This document shows, in pieces, positions 1 to 5,818 of a DNA stretch of 5,818 nt. Source of the stretch: Pirellulaceae bacterium. Lineage in GTDB: Bacteria > Planctomycetota > Planctomycetia > Pirellulales > Pirellulaceae. A model generated the notes under the pieces. That model saw only the letters and a list, made by a program, of their open reading frames with translations. It was not told the DNA's origin and did not search any database. The stretch covers positions 1-5,818 of the forward strand of contig JADLDX010000280.1 of the NCBI GenBank assembly GCA_020846515.1, written 5' to 3'. The first letter of the stretch is position 1. Every line of letters starts with the position of its first letter. Both the position numbers and the translations under genes were made by a program.

Positions 1-39
1 AGTACGCCTGCGGCTGACTGTTAAACGAGTACTGGTAAA

Positions 40-858
40 CTAGTTTGGCTCGTAGGTGGGATGAGCGGCTATATCGTGACTGGGTCCGGCATAGATCGTG
101 CGTCCGCCGTCTACAGGCAGGCAGACGCCGGTAATAAAAGGGCTTTCCACTAAGAAACGTACGGCCTGGGCTACGTCTTCTGGTGTGCCTTCGCGTTTGA
201 GCAACGATTGGGCGATGATTTTTTGTCGAGCCTCTGGTGTGACGCGCTGGTCCAACATCACTGGGCCAGGCAGGACTGCGTTAACGCGAATGCGAGGATT
301 GCGCAGAGCCAACTCGACCGCCATGGCTTGGGTCAGCGTCTGGATGGCGCCTTTGCTGAGCAGATAGGCAGCGAAGTCGAGATAGGGACGCACCAGTGCC
401 CAGTCGCCGATGTTCACGATAGCTGCACCACCACTTTGACTGGCCATGATCAAACCGGCCTCGCGGCACAGCAGGGTTGGTCCCATCAGGTTCACTCGCC
501 ATTGATGATTCAGGCTTGATTCATCGAGCTCTTCCAAGCGTGTTGGTTCCCAGGCGGCTGCAGAATTGACCAGTACGTGCAGGCCACCATGTGTTTTGAC
601 AATGCGGTCGCACCACGCGTGGATGTTGGCTTGGTCGTCGATGGCACCCGTAACATAGTCAACGTTGAAACCTTCGCTCTGCCACTGCCTGGCTGTGGCT
701 TGCACCTGATCGACGGATCGATGGGCATGCAAAACGACGCGGTAGCCTGCTTCTACGAATTGCCTGGCGATCACTTGCCCTACGCGCCGCGCGCCGCTGC
801 CGGTGATCAACGCCACGGGATGTTCGGTGCCAAAGAGTTCCGGAAGGAGTTGGTTCAT
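40..858 (-). CDS. SDR-family NADP-dependent oxidoreductase, pteridine reductase (PTR1/FolM)-like
   Basis: The 272-residue protein is a classical single-domain Rossmann short-chain dehydrogenase, probably cytosolic. The cofactor-binding turn is TGSGARRVG (residues 19-27), with Arg where ordinary SDRs have Gly, as in pteridine reductases. A His-Ala-His-Arg-Ser stretch (44-48) follows strand 2 and matches the PTR1 segment that holds the NADPH 2'-phosphate. NSAA (98-101) replaces the usual NNAG. The catalytic set is Asp152, Tyr165 and Lys169. Asp stands where most SDRs have Ser, and the Asp-Tyr (13) and Tyr-Lys (4) spacings equal those I recall for Leishmania PTR1 (D181, Y194, K198). PGPV (197-200) and VDGG (249-252) complete the fold. 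By family it would reduce dihydrofolate, dihydrobiopterin or dihydromonapterin, but the substrate is inferred. Its ATG overlaps the stop codon of the uvrA-like gene as ATGA, and only a weak GTAGG lies upstream, so translational coupling is likely. An SDR with another substrate remains possible. Confidence 0.85.
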   Translation of the reverse strand: MNQLLPELFGTEHPVALITGSGARRVGQVIARQFVEAGYRVVLHAHRSVDQVQATARQWQSEGFNVDYVTGAIDDQANIHAWCDRIVKTHGGLHVLVNSAAAWEPTRLEELDESSLNHQWRVNLMGPTLLCREAGLIMASQSGGAAIVNIGDWALVRPYLDFAAYLLSKGAIQTLTQAMAVELALRNPRIRVNAVLPGPVMLDQRVTPEARQKIIAQSLLKREGTPEDVAQAVRFLVESPFITGVCLPVDGGRTIYAGPSHDIAAHPTYEPN

Positions 859-3764
859 CGTATCGACCTACTCAACTGGGCTTGCAAGAAGGGAGCGGTG
901 AGTGACTCTTTGACAAGGGCCACTTCTTCGGGAGTGCCTTGAGCCACGACGCGACCACCGCGTCCGGCGGCACCGGGACCAAGATCGATCACATAATCGG
1001 CGACAGCCATCAGATGCACATTATGCTCGACGACGATCAGCGAATGGCCACCAGCCAATAATGCATCGAACGTGTCGAGTAACTGAACGATATCGGCGGT
1101 ATGTAAACCGGTGGTGGGTTCGTCCAGCAAGAACAGCGTGCGGCGCGGTGAAGCAGCCACCAGGTGCGCCGCCAGTTTCAATCTTTGCGCCTCGCCCGCG
1201 CTGAGAGTCGTAGCGGACTGGCCAAGCTGCAAGTAGTCCAAGCCCACGTCGGCTAGGACCTGCAACTTTTGCTGGGCTTTGCCAGCGCCGCGAAAGAATT
1301 GAATCGCCTCGCGAACGGTCATCGATAATACGTCGGCTATATTGCGATCGCGGTATCGCACGGCCAAAATCTCTTGCCGATAACGCTTGCCACTACAGGC
1401 CGGGCAGTTCACGTAGATGTCGGCCAAGAACTGCATGTCGATCTCCAACACGCCGTCGCCTTGGCAAGTTTGACAGCGACCCAGGTCACTATTGAAACTG
1501 AAGTGTCCGGCACCGTAATTATGGGTCCGCGCATCGACCGTCTCCGCAAACACCTGGCGAATTTCATCGAAGGCTTTGATGTAGGTAATCGGATTGGATC
1601 GCGGTGAACGACTGATCGGGCTCTGATCGACCAGCACGCAATCATCCAAGTGTCCGTCACCAATCAAATCCTCAAACGGCAATGTGCCCGATTGCGGTTT
1701 GCCCAAACGTCCCATCAATGCGCCGTACAACGTGTCTTGTACTAACGAACTCTTGCCACTGCCACTTACTCCAGTGACCAGGCACAGGACGCCCAGCGGG
1801 AACGGCACGGTCACGTTTTGTAAGTTATGACCGGTGCAGCCGACAAGCTTCAGCCAGCCACTGGTGGTCGGTCGTCGCTGGGCCGGCATCGGTACGCTGC
1901 GACGATTGCTCAGGTAGGCTCCCGTCAAGCTTTCGGGTGAGGCACGCATCTGGTCCAGCGTTCCCTCGAAAGTTATCCGACCACCGTGAGTACCGGCCTG
2001 CGGGCCTACTTCAATGAGCCAGTCGGCTTTCTCGAGCAGCGCCTCTTCGTGCTCCACCATCACAACCGTATTGCCACGTCGCGCCAAGCCTTCGATGGCC
2101 AGGCTGAGTTGCTGCACATCGTAGGGATGCAGGCCGACGGACGGTTCATCGAGCACGTACAACATGTTGACCAGGCTGGAACCCAGCGCGGCCGTCAGCG
2201 CCGTGCGTTGGCACTCGCCACCGCTGAGCGTGCGCAGCGTACGGTCGAGTGTTAAGTAGCCCAAGCCCACGGTTTGCAAATAGCCCAGCCGTAACCAGAC
2301 CTGTTCCAGCAGTTCATGTCCCACCTCGCGCTGTCGCGGTGTTAGCTGGTGCGTCGAGTTCGCTTGACTCTCTGAGTTTGGTGCCATGAATAGGCGGTGC
2401 AAGAAATCGATGGCCGCATCAATCTCCAGCGCGCACAACTGCGCCAGATTCAATCCAGCCAGGCTGAACGCCAGCGATTGCAGATTGAGTCGTTTACCTT
2501 CGCACTTGGGGCAGCGTGAATAACTGCGCCATCGCGCCAGGAACACGCGTACATGCATCTTGTACTTTTTGCGTTCCAGGTATTCAAAAAAGCCTTTTAA
2601 GCCTCCGAAGCCTGCCGCGGGCACACCATCGATGATCTTGGCTCGCTCGGTGGCGTTCAGGCGACTGTAGGGCACATCTAAACGAACATTGATGCGGCTC
2701 GCGCTTTCGATCAGTTCATCGAAAGCTGCTCGTGCGCTGGGTATATTCCAGGGTGCGATGGCGCCTTCACGCAACGTCAAACTGGGATTGGGTACCACCA
2801 GGTTCATATCTAAATCGACGGTATCGCCAAAGCCCTCACACAGTGCGCAGGCGCCCAGGGGACTGTTGAAACTAAACAGACGCGGTTCGGGGTTGGGATA
2901 GTCGATGCCGCATTGCAAACAGCGCAGTTGCGAGCTGAGCAGATAAATGCGCCACGGCGTACCATCGATCGATTCATGGTGCACACTGCCAGAGGGCAGT
3001 TCGGGTGTCGCTTGTCCGTCGATGGCAGATGATGCCTCTGCTTCGACAAACAGGGCGATTTCACCGAGACCGCTTTGAAAGGCATGTTCGAGACTTTCCG
3101 TGGTGCGGCCGACCGTTTCGCCGCCTTTGACACGATCGACGATGACCCAGACTTGACCGGATACCGGCAGGGCTTCGATCAACTCTTCACGACTCTGTTG
3201 CCCGAGGTTCACAGTGCGTCCCGAGCAGGCCAGTCGTACAAAGCCGCTGGCTTGCAAGTCGGCCAGAATCGTAGCTCGCTCGGCCACATCGTCCCATTGG
3301 GTGCGAAAGCCAATCATCATCCGCACCTGGCCAGGTAGAGCATCCAGCAAACGGGCTACGCTAGCCGGATCATGCCGCACGACGGGTCGTCCACAACCAT
3401 AGCAGTGCAGGTCGGCAATCTTGCTGTACAACAATCGCAGGTAATCGAGCGCCTCGCTGGCCGTGCCAATGGTGCTGCGATTGCTGCGCGATGCACCGCG
3501 CCGCGTTACCGCCAGAGCGGGTGGTAGATTAGTGATCGAATCGTAATCAGGTTTATCGAGACGTTCGAGAAACTGTCGTGTGTAAGCTGAGAAGCTCTCG
3601 ATGTATCGGCGTTGACCTTCGGCATACAGAGTATCCAAAGCCAGAGAGGTCTTGCCTGATCCACTGACACCACACACGGCTACCAACTTACCACGCGGTA
3701 TGTCGACATCCACATTTTGAAGATTGTGGACGCGCACACCGCGCAGTTGAATTGGTTGTTTCAT
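855..3764 (-). CDS. uvrA: UvrA-type excinuclease ABC subunit A (diverged, possibly a paralogue)
   Basis: The 969-residue protein has the full UvrA architecture, slightly longer than the 940-residue E. coli protein. ABC module I has Walker A GVSGSGKT (32-39), signature LSGGECQR (513-520), Walker B with LDEPSVGLH (538-546) and switch His572. ABC module II has Walker A GVSGSGKS (665-672), signature LSAGEAQR (854-861), Walker B with LDEPTTGLH (880-888) and switch His914. Three CxxC pairs of zinc modules are intact: C121/C124 with C418/C421, C282/C285 with C306/C309, and C764/C767 with C787/C790. The last two pairs show the usual 20- and 19-residue spacings. UvrA dimers find bulky DNA lesions and load UvrB in nucleotide excision repair. 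The UvrB-binding region (about 130-240) and insertion region (about 310-415) are present but look diverged from ordinary UvrA, and the second signature has Ala for Gly. A second UvrA paralogue beside a housekeeping copy is therefore possible. No ordinary Shine-Dalgarno sequence lies at normal distance; AGGA is about 13 nt from the ATG. The gene ends in a 4-bp overlap with the reductase gene. Confidence 0.93.
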   Translation of the reverse strand: MKQPIQLRGVRVHNLQNVDVDIPRGKLVAVCGVSGSGKTSLALDTLYAEGQRRYIESFSAYTRQFLERLDKPDYDSITNLPPALAVTRRGASRSNRSTIGTASEALDYLRLLYSKIADLHCYGCGRPVVRHDPASVARLLDALPGQVRMMIGFRTQWDDVAERATILADLQASGFVRLACSGRTVNLGQQSREELIEALPVSGQVWVIVDRVKGGETVGRTTESLEHAFQSGLGEIALFVEAEASSAIDGQATPELPSGSVHHESIDGTPWRIYLLSSQLRCLQCGIDYPNPEPRLFSFNSPLGACALCEGFGDTVDLDMNLVVPNPSLTLREGAIAPWNIPSARAAFDELIESASRINVRLDVPYSRLNATERAKIIDGVPAAGFGGLKGFFEYLERKKYKMHVRVFLARWRSYSRCPKCEGKRLNLQSLAFSLAGLNLAQLCALEIDAAIDFLHRLFMAPNSESQANSTHQLTPRQREVGHELLEQVWLRLGYLQTVGLGYLTLDRTLRTLSGGECQRTALTAALGSSLVNMLYVLDEPSVGLHPYDVQQLSLAIEGLARRGNTVVMVEHEEALLEKADWLIEVGPQAGTHGGRITFEGTLDQMRASPESLTGAYLSNRRSVPMPAQRRPTTSGWLKLVGCTGHNLQNVTVPFPLGVLCLVTGVSGSGKSSLVQDTLYGALMGRLGKPQSGTLPFEDLIGDGHLDDCVLVDQSPISRSPRSNPITYIKAFDEIRQVFAETVDARTHNYGAGHFSFNSDLGRCQTCQGDGVLEIDMQFLADIYVNCPACSGKRYRQEILAVRYRDRNIADVLSMTVREAIQFFRGAGKAQQKLQVLADVGLDYLQLGQSATTLSAGEAQRLKLAAHLVAASPRRTLFLLDEPTTGLHTADIVQLLDTFDALLAGGHSLIVVEHNVHLMAVADYVIDLGPGAAGRGGRVVAQGTPEEVALVKESLTAPFLQAQLSRSIR

Positions 3765-3821
3765 AAGTCAGTGGCAATCCTAATCGGCCAGCAAGTTCAG
3801 CCTAATAGTGAGGTTGCGATG

Positions 3822-3836
3822 GTCGTCGTCGTCGTC
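3822..3836. repeat. GTC trinucleotide run, five copies
   Basis: Five perfect GTC units sit in the ilvC-uvrA gap. The last two form part of the left arm of the adjoining 16-bp inverted repeat. No open reading frame of a recognised protein covers them. Confidence 0.9.
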
Positions 3837-3897
3837 GTTCGCTCCGCGAACGATACGCCTTCTCGTTCTCGTTCTCGTTCTCGGAGCGAACGACGAC
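3831..3897. repeat. 16-bp perfect inverted repeat between ilvC and uvrA
   Basis: The arms at 3831-3846 and 3882-3897 are perfect reverse complements (GTCGTCGTTCGCTCCG), separated by 35 bp. The left arm can instead fold locally, since TCGTTCG (3835-3841) pairs with CGAACGA (3847-3853) around a 5-base loop, so two structures compete. It lies 15 bp after the ilvC stop codon and could stabilise the 3' end of ilv mRNA or slow polymerase. No T-run follows the stem on either strand, so it is not a standard intrinsic terminator. It could equally be a dispersed genomic repeat. Confidence 0.8.
3860..3883. repeat. TTCTCG hexamer microsatellite, four copies
   Basis: Four perfect tandem TTCTCG units occupy most of the loop between the arms of the surrounding inverted repeat. 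The last unit runs two bases into the right arm. The length could vary between strains by slippage. No coding role is seen. Confidence 0.92.
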
Positions 3898-3911
3898 TAT
3901 CTGCCGGATCG

Positions 3912-4916
3912 TTACACTTCTTTGGAGTCGATCCAGGTCATCAGTTTACGTAACCGTCGACCGACTTGTTCGATTAACAGGCCGCGATCACGGCGACGTG
4001 AAGCCTTGAAGGCTGGAGCGCCAGCGCGATTCTCGAGAATCCATTCGCGAGCAAATTGGCCACTCTGGATCTCGTACAGAATCTTCTTCATGGTGGCACG
4101 AGTTTCTTGGGTGATGATGCGTGGGCCACGCGTATAGTCACCGAACTCAGCCGTATTGCTGACGCTGTAACGCATGTAGTTCAATCCGCCCTGATAGAAC
4201 AGATCGACGATCAGCTTCAGTTCGTGCATGCATTCAAAGTAAGCCATTTCAGGTTGATAGCCAGCTTCGACCAGGGTGTCAAAAGCCGCTTTAACCAGTT
4301 CGCTTACGCCACCGCAGAGCACAACTTGTTCGCCGAACAAATCGGTTTCGGTTTCTTCAGCGAATGTCGTTTCGATCACACCGCCGCGTGTACCACCAAT
4401 GCCCTTGGCGTAGGCCAGACCAATTTGCCGAGTCTTTTCGCTGGCCCCTTCGCCCAAGGCGATCAGCGATGGAACGCCACCGCCCTTGACGAATTCGCTA
4501 CGTACCAGGTGACCAGGACCTTTCGGCGCGACCAGCAGAGTATCAACACCCTTGGGTGGTTCAACTTGTCCGAAATGAATATTGAAACCGTGTGAGCACA
4601 TCAGCACGGCTGATGGTTTGAGGTTGGGGCGGATCGAATTGCGATAGATGTCGCCTTGTACTTCATCGGGCAACAAGATATTGACCACGTCGGCCTTCTT
4701 CACGGCGTCTTCGACCGACATCGGCTCGAACTTATGGCTTTTGGCCAAATCGTAATTGGCTCCGCCAGGTCGTTGGCCAATGATGACTGTGCAACCGCTG
4801 TCGCGCAGGTTTTGAGCTTGGGCGTGACCTTGTGAGCCATAGCCTAGGATGGCGATGGTCTTATCTTTTAGGTGCGACAGGTCGGCATCGTTATCGTAAT
4901 AAATCTTGGCGGTCAT
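3912..4916 (-). CDS. ilvC: Ketol-acid reductoisomerase, class I
   Basis: This is the second enzyme of branched-chain amino acid synthesis. It rearranges and reduces 2-acetolactate or 2-aceto-2-hydroxybutyrate to the dihydroxy acids, using NAD(P)H and Mg2+. The length of 334 residues is that of the short class I form. The N-terminal Rossmann domain carries GYGSQGHA (25-32) and catalytic His109 in a CSHGFN context. The C-terminal knotted domain carries the metal and substrate residues Asp192 and Glu196 (TDLFGEQ), Glu228 and Glu232 ([10 protein letters not shown]) and Ser253. The protein appears complete and functional. The loop that selects the cofactor reads QRPGGANY (48-55): Arg49 is kept, but the two serines common in NADPH-dependent enzymes are Gly52 and Asn54. 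The ATG is supported by a family-typical [13 protein letters not shown] start, with only a weak AGAAAG about 5 nt upstream. It lies 203 bp after ilvN on the same strand, so co-transcription is likely but not shown. Confidence 0.97.
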   Translation of the reverse strand: MTAKIYYDNDADLSHLKDKTIAILGYGSQGHAQAQNLRDSGCTVIIGQRPGGANYDLAKSHKFEPMSVEDAVKKADVVNILLPDEVQGDIYRNSIRPNLKPSAVLMCSHGFNIHFGQVEPPKGVDTLLVAPKGPGHLVRSEFVKGGGVPSLIALGEGASEKTRQIGLAYAKGIGGTRGGVIETTFAEETETDLFGEQVVLCGGVSELVKAAFDTLVEAGYQPEMAYFECMHELKLIVDLFYQGGLNYMRYSVSNTAEFGDYTRGPRIITQETRATMKKILYEIQSGQFAREWILENRAGAPAFKASRRRDRGLLIEQVGRRLRKLMTWIDSKEV

Positions 4917-5119
4917 AGTGCTTTCTGCTTTAACAATCAGCTCGTGAGAATACTGGGTATCGAGTTGGGTACTACTCGCGATGAGTGAGGTACCTGGGAA
5001 ACGGATTTTATTGGAAAGGCCTGGTCAGCGGGTGAGTCGACAAATGCTCTGCTATGTCCCGCGGTCATTCTGGTAGTTATTCAGTTAACTGGCGATTAAC
5101 TGGCGATTCAATCATTGAG
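4917..5119. other. ilvN-ilvC intergenic region without a gene
   Basis: The 203-bp gap contains no convincing reading frame. It holds a tandem 11-bp repeat just after ilvN and an imperfect hairpin about 50 bp before ilvC. That hairpin pairs GGTAC (4968-4972) with GTACC (4990-4994), and inside it ACTC (4974-4977) with GAGT (4983-4986). A TAAAAT on the minus strand, at about 5006-5011, resembles a -10 box, but I see no matching -35 at proper spacing. No T-run follows the hairpin, so a terminator is not supported. Confidence 0.6.
5085..5108. repeat. Tandem 11-bp direct repeat downstream of ilvN
   Basis: TTAACTGGCGA occurs twice back to back (5085-5095 and 5096-5106), followed by TT of a third start. 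It begins 11 bp beyond the ilvN stop codon. It may be a simple slippage duplication. A pair of protein-binding sites one helical turn apart is possible but unsupported. Confidence 0.9.
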
Positions 5120-5653
5120 CTATTCGCCGTCGGTAGCGCATGCGGTGGCTGGTTCTGTTGTTTCGCAGCTAGTCGACGCGCCGCGCACCAGCGCGACTCG
5201 GCCGGTGCGTACCAGCTCCAGGATGCCATATATACGCATGCGTTCGATAAAGGCATCTATCTTGTTTTCGCGGCCGGAGATTTCAATCATGATCTCGTCG
5301 GCACCGACATCGACGATTTTGCCGCGAAAGATATCGACCAACTCGCGGACTTCGCTGCGAGCGCGGCCCGGCGCGGCCTTGACCTTGATCAGCATCAAAT
5401 CACGCTCGACATAATCTTGCGAGCTGATATCGAAGACTTCTACCACGGTCACGATTTTCTCGAGCTGTTTACGCACCTGTTCCAGCACGCGATCATCACC
5501 CACCACCACGAATGTCATCCGCGAGAGGTTAGGGTTCTCGGTGGCACCAACAGCCAGCGAATCGATGTTATAACCGCGTGAAGCAAGCATCCCGGAAACG
5601 TGCGCGAGCACGCCAGGAACGTTTTGCACGAGAGCCGAAATCACGTGCCGCAT
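5120..5653 (-). CDS. ilvN: Acetolactate synthase small (regulatory) subunit
   Basis: This is the regulatory partner of the acetolactate synthase catalytic subunit, which makes 2-acetolactate and 2-aceto-2-hydroxybutyrate. It activates that subunit and confers feedback inhibition by valine. The protein has an N-terminal ACT domain (about residues 2-75) with RHVISALVQNVPGVL and SRGYNIDSLAVG. Asn11, Gly14 and Asn29 match positions where E. coli IlvH mutations give valine resistance, so feedback control is probably kept. The C-terminal domain (about 80-158) has YVERDLMLIKVKA, FRGKIVDVG and KIDAFIERM, ending in TGRVALVRG. The ATG at 5653 is chosen over an in-frame TTG at 5662: GAAAGG lies 9 nt before the ATG but abuts the TTG, and MRH is the family start. 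That gives 177 residues. About 19 residues after the usual end form a Thr/Ala/Glu-rich tail with two Cys. The large-subunit gene ilvB is not seen within 156 bp upstream. ilvC follows on the same strand. Confidence 0.95.
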   Translation of the reverse strand: MRHVISALVQNVPGVLAHVSGMLASRGYNIDSLAVGATENPNLSRMTFVVVGDDRVLEQVRKQLEKIVTVVEVFDISSQDYVERDLMLIKVKAAPGRARSEVRELVDIFRGKIVDVGADEIMIEISGRENKIDAFIERMRIYGILELVRTGRVALVRGASTSCETTEPATACATDGE

Positions 5654-5662
5654 GTAAATCAA

Positions 5663-5668
5663 CCTTTC
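5663..5668 (-). promoter_or_regulatory. Ribosome binding site of ilvN
   Basis: GAAAGG on the minus strand lies 9 nt before the ATG at 5653. It decides the start codon, because it directly abuts the alternative in-frame TTG at 5662 and could not serve it. Confidence 0.7.
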
Positions 5669-5712
5669 AAACCATACCTTTGGGGTAGAGAGCCCTTGCG
5701 GACAAACCGAGC

Positions 5713-5741
5713 ATCTTACTTGCCAAGGCGTTTTTCCTCAA
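5713..5741 (-). promoter_or_regulatory. Possible sigma70-type promoter for ilvN (ilvNC)
   Basis: The minus strand has TTGAGG (5741-5736) and TAAGAT (5718-5713) with exactly 17 bp between them, each matching four of six consensus bases. A start site near 5706 would leave an untranslated leader of about 50 nt before ilvN. The match is modest and could be chance. The ilv genes may instead be read from a promoter beyond the window edge. Confidence 0.3.
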
Positions 5742-5749
5742 GGACTGGT

Positions 5750-5791
5750 AGAACTAACCCTCCTGCTGCGCAGCAGCAGAACTAACCCTCC
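5750..5791. repeat. Duplicated 14-bp repeat flanking a palindrome
   Basis: AGAACTAACCCTCC occurs at 5750-5763 and 5778-5791, separated by exactly 14 bp, giving a 28-bp period. The spacer is almost wholly the perfect palindrome CTGCTGCGCAGCAG (5763-5776). The second copy runs into the adjoining hairpin. This looks like part of a small dispersed repeat or a pair of regulator sites upstream of ilvN; the sequence does not tell which. Confidence 0.85.
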
Positions 5792-5803
5792 CTTTGGGAG
5801 GGT
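5785..5803. repeat. 8-bp perfect hairpin ACCCTCCC/GGGAGGGT
   Basis: ACCCTCCC (5785-5792) and GGGAGGGT (5796-5803) pair around a 3-base TTT loop. Seven A residues follow on the plus strand (5806-5812). A terminator needs Ts after the stem. Here the T-run precedes the stem on the minus strand and the A-run follows it on the plus strand, so neither direction fits an intrinsic terminator. Confidence 0.8.
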
Positions 5804-5818
5804 CGAAAAAAACACGCG

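Noticed and set aside
1..39. Terminator after the reductase gene (AGTAC at 1-5 with GTACT at 28-32)
   Set aside because: A 5-bp stem with a 22-base loop and no T-run is too weak to call.
3717..4137. Plus-strand frames across the ilvC-uvrA gap giving runs of Val, Ser and Arg-Ser
   Set aside because: The low-complexity peptides come from translating the GTC and TTCTCG repeats; the frames run antisense into ilvC and uvrA.
4056..4595. 179-codon plus-strand reading frame opposite ilvC
   Set aside because: It lies entirely antisense to a strongly conserved enzyme gene, shows no recognisable domain and has no good ribosome binding site; it is a by-product of ilvC codon use.
5054..5581. 175-codon plus-strand reading frame opposite ilvN
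   Set aside because: It is antisense to the conserved ilvN gene and has no recognisable protein features.
5654..5662. Upstream TTG start for ilvN at 5662
   Set aside because: The GAAAGG site abuts the TTG with no spacing, whereas the ATG at 5653 has 9-nt spacing and gives the family-typical MRH start.
5750..5791. CRISPR array
   Set aside because: There are only two 14-bp copies with a palindromic 14-bp spacer and no cas genes, far too short for a CRISPR repeat-spacer unit.
5785..5812. Intrinsic terminator from the GGGAGGGT hairpin and the 7-base A/T run
   Set aside because: The A-run follows the stem on the plus strand, and on the minus strand the T-run precedes it, so neither orientation has Ts after the stem. 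The T-run could serve a minus-strand hairpin beyond the window edge, which cannot be seen.

Overview
This is a bacterial window in which all four recognisable genes lie on the minus strand, so transcription runs from high to low coordinates: ilvN (acetolactate synthase small subunit), ilvC (ketol-acid reductoisomerase), a full-length UvrA-type ATPase, and a short-chain dehydrogenase of the pteridine reductase (PTR1/FolM) type. Base composition is moderate, by eye slightly above 50% GC. The diverged UvrA, the IlvC variant and the simple repeats and hairpins between genes would fit a planctomycete of the Pirellula/Rhodopirellula kind. That placement is an impression from recalled sequences, not a demonstrated one.

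Layout from 5' to 3' on the coding strand. Positions 5818-5654 hold no gene; they contain a duplicated 14-bp repeat, a strong hairpin, a possible promoter and the ilvN ribosome binding site. ilvN (5653-5120) is followed by a 203-bp gap, then ilvC (4916-3912). A 147-bp gap holds a GTC run, a hexamer microsatellite and a 16-bp inverted repeat. The uvrA-like gene (3764-855) then overlaps the pteridine-reductase-like gene (858-40) by 4 bp, as ATGA. The last 39 bp hold nothing recognisable.

ilvN and ilvC encode the regulation of the first step and the whole of the second step of valine, leucine and isoleucine synthesis. The catalytic subunit gene ilvB is not in the window. The uvrA-like and reductase genes form a second, translationally coupled pair, with no evident metabolic link to the ilv genes. 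I found no CRISPR array, tRNA, rRNA, insertion sequence or clear new multi-gene system. The points most worth following up are the IlvC cofactor loop without its usual serines, the diverged UvrA coupled to a pteridine-reductase-like enzyme, and the two structured intergenic repeat blocks.
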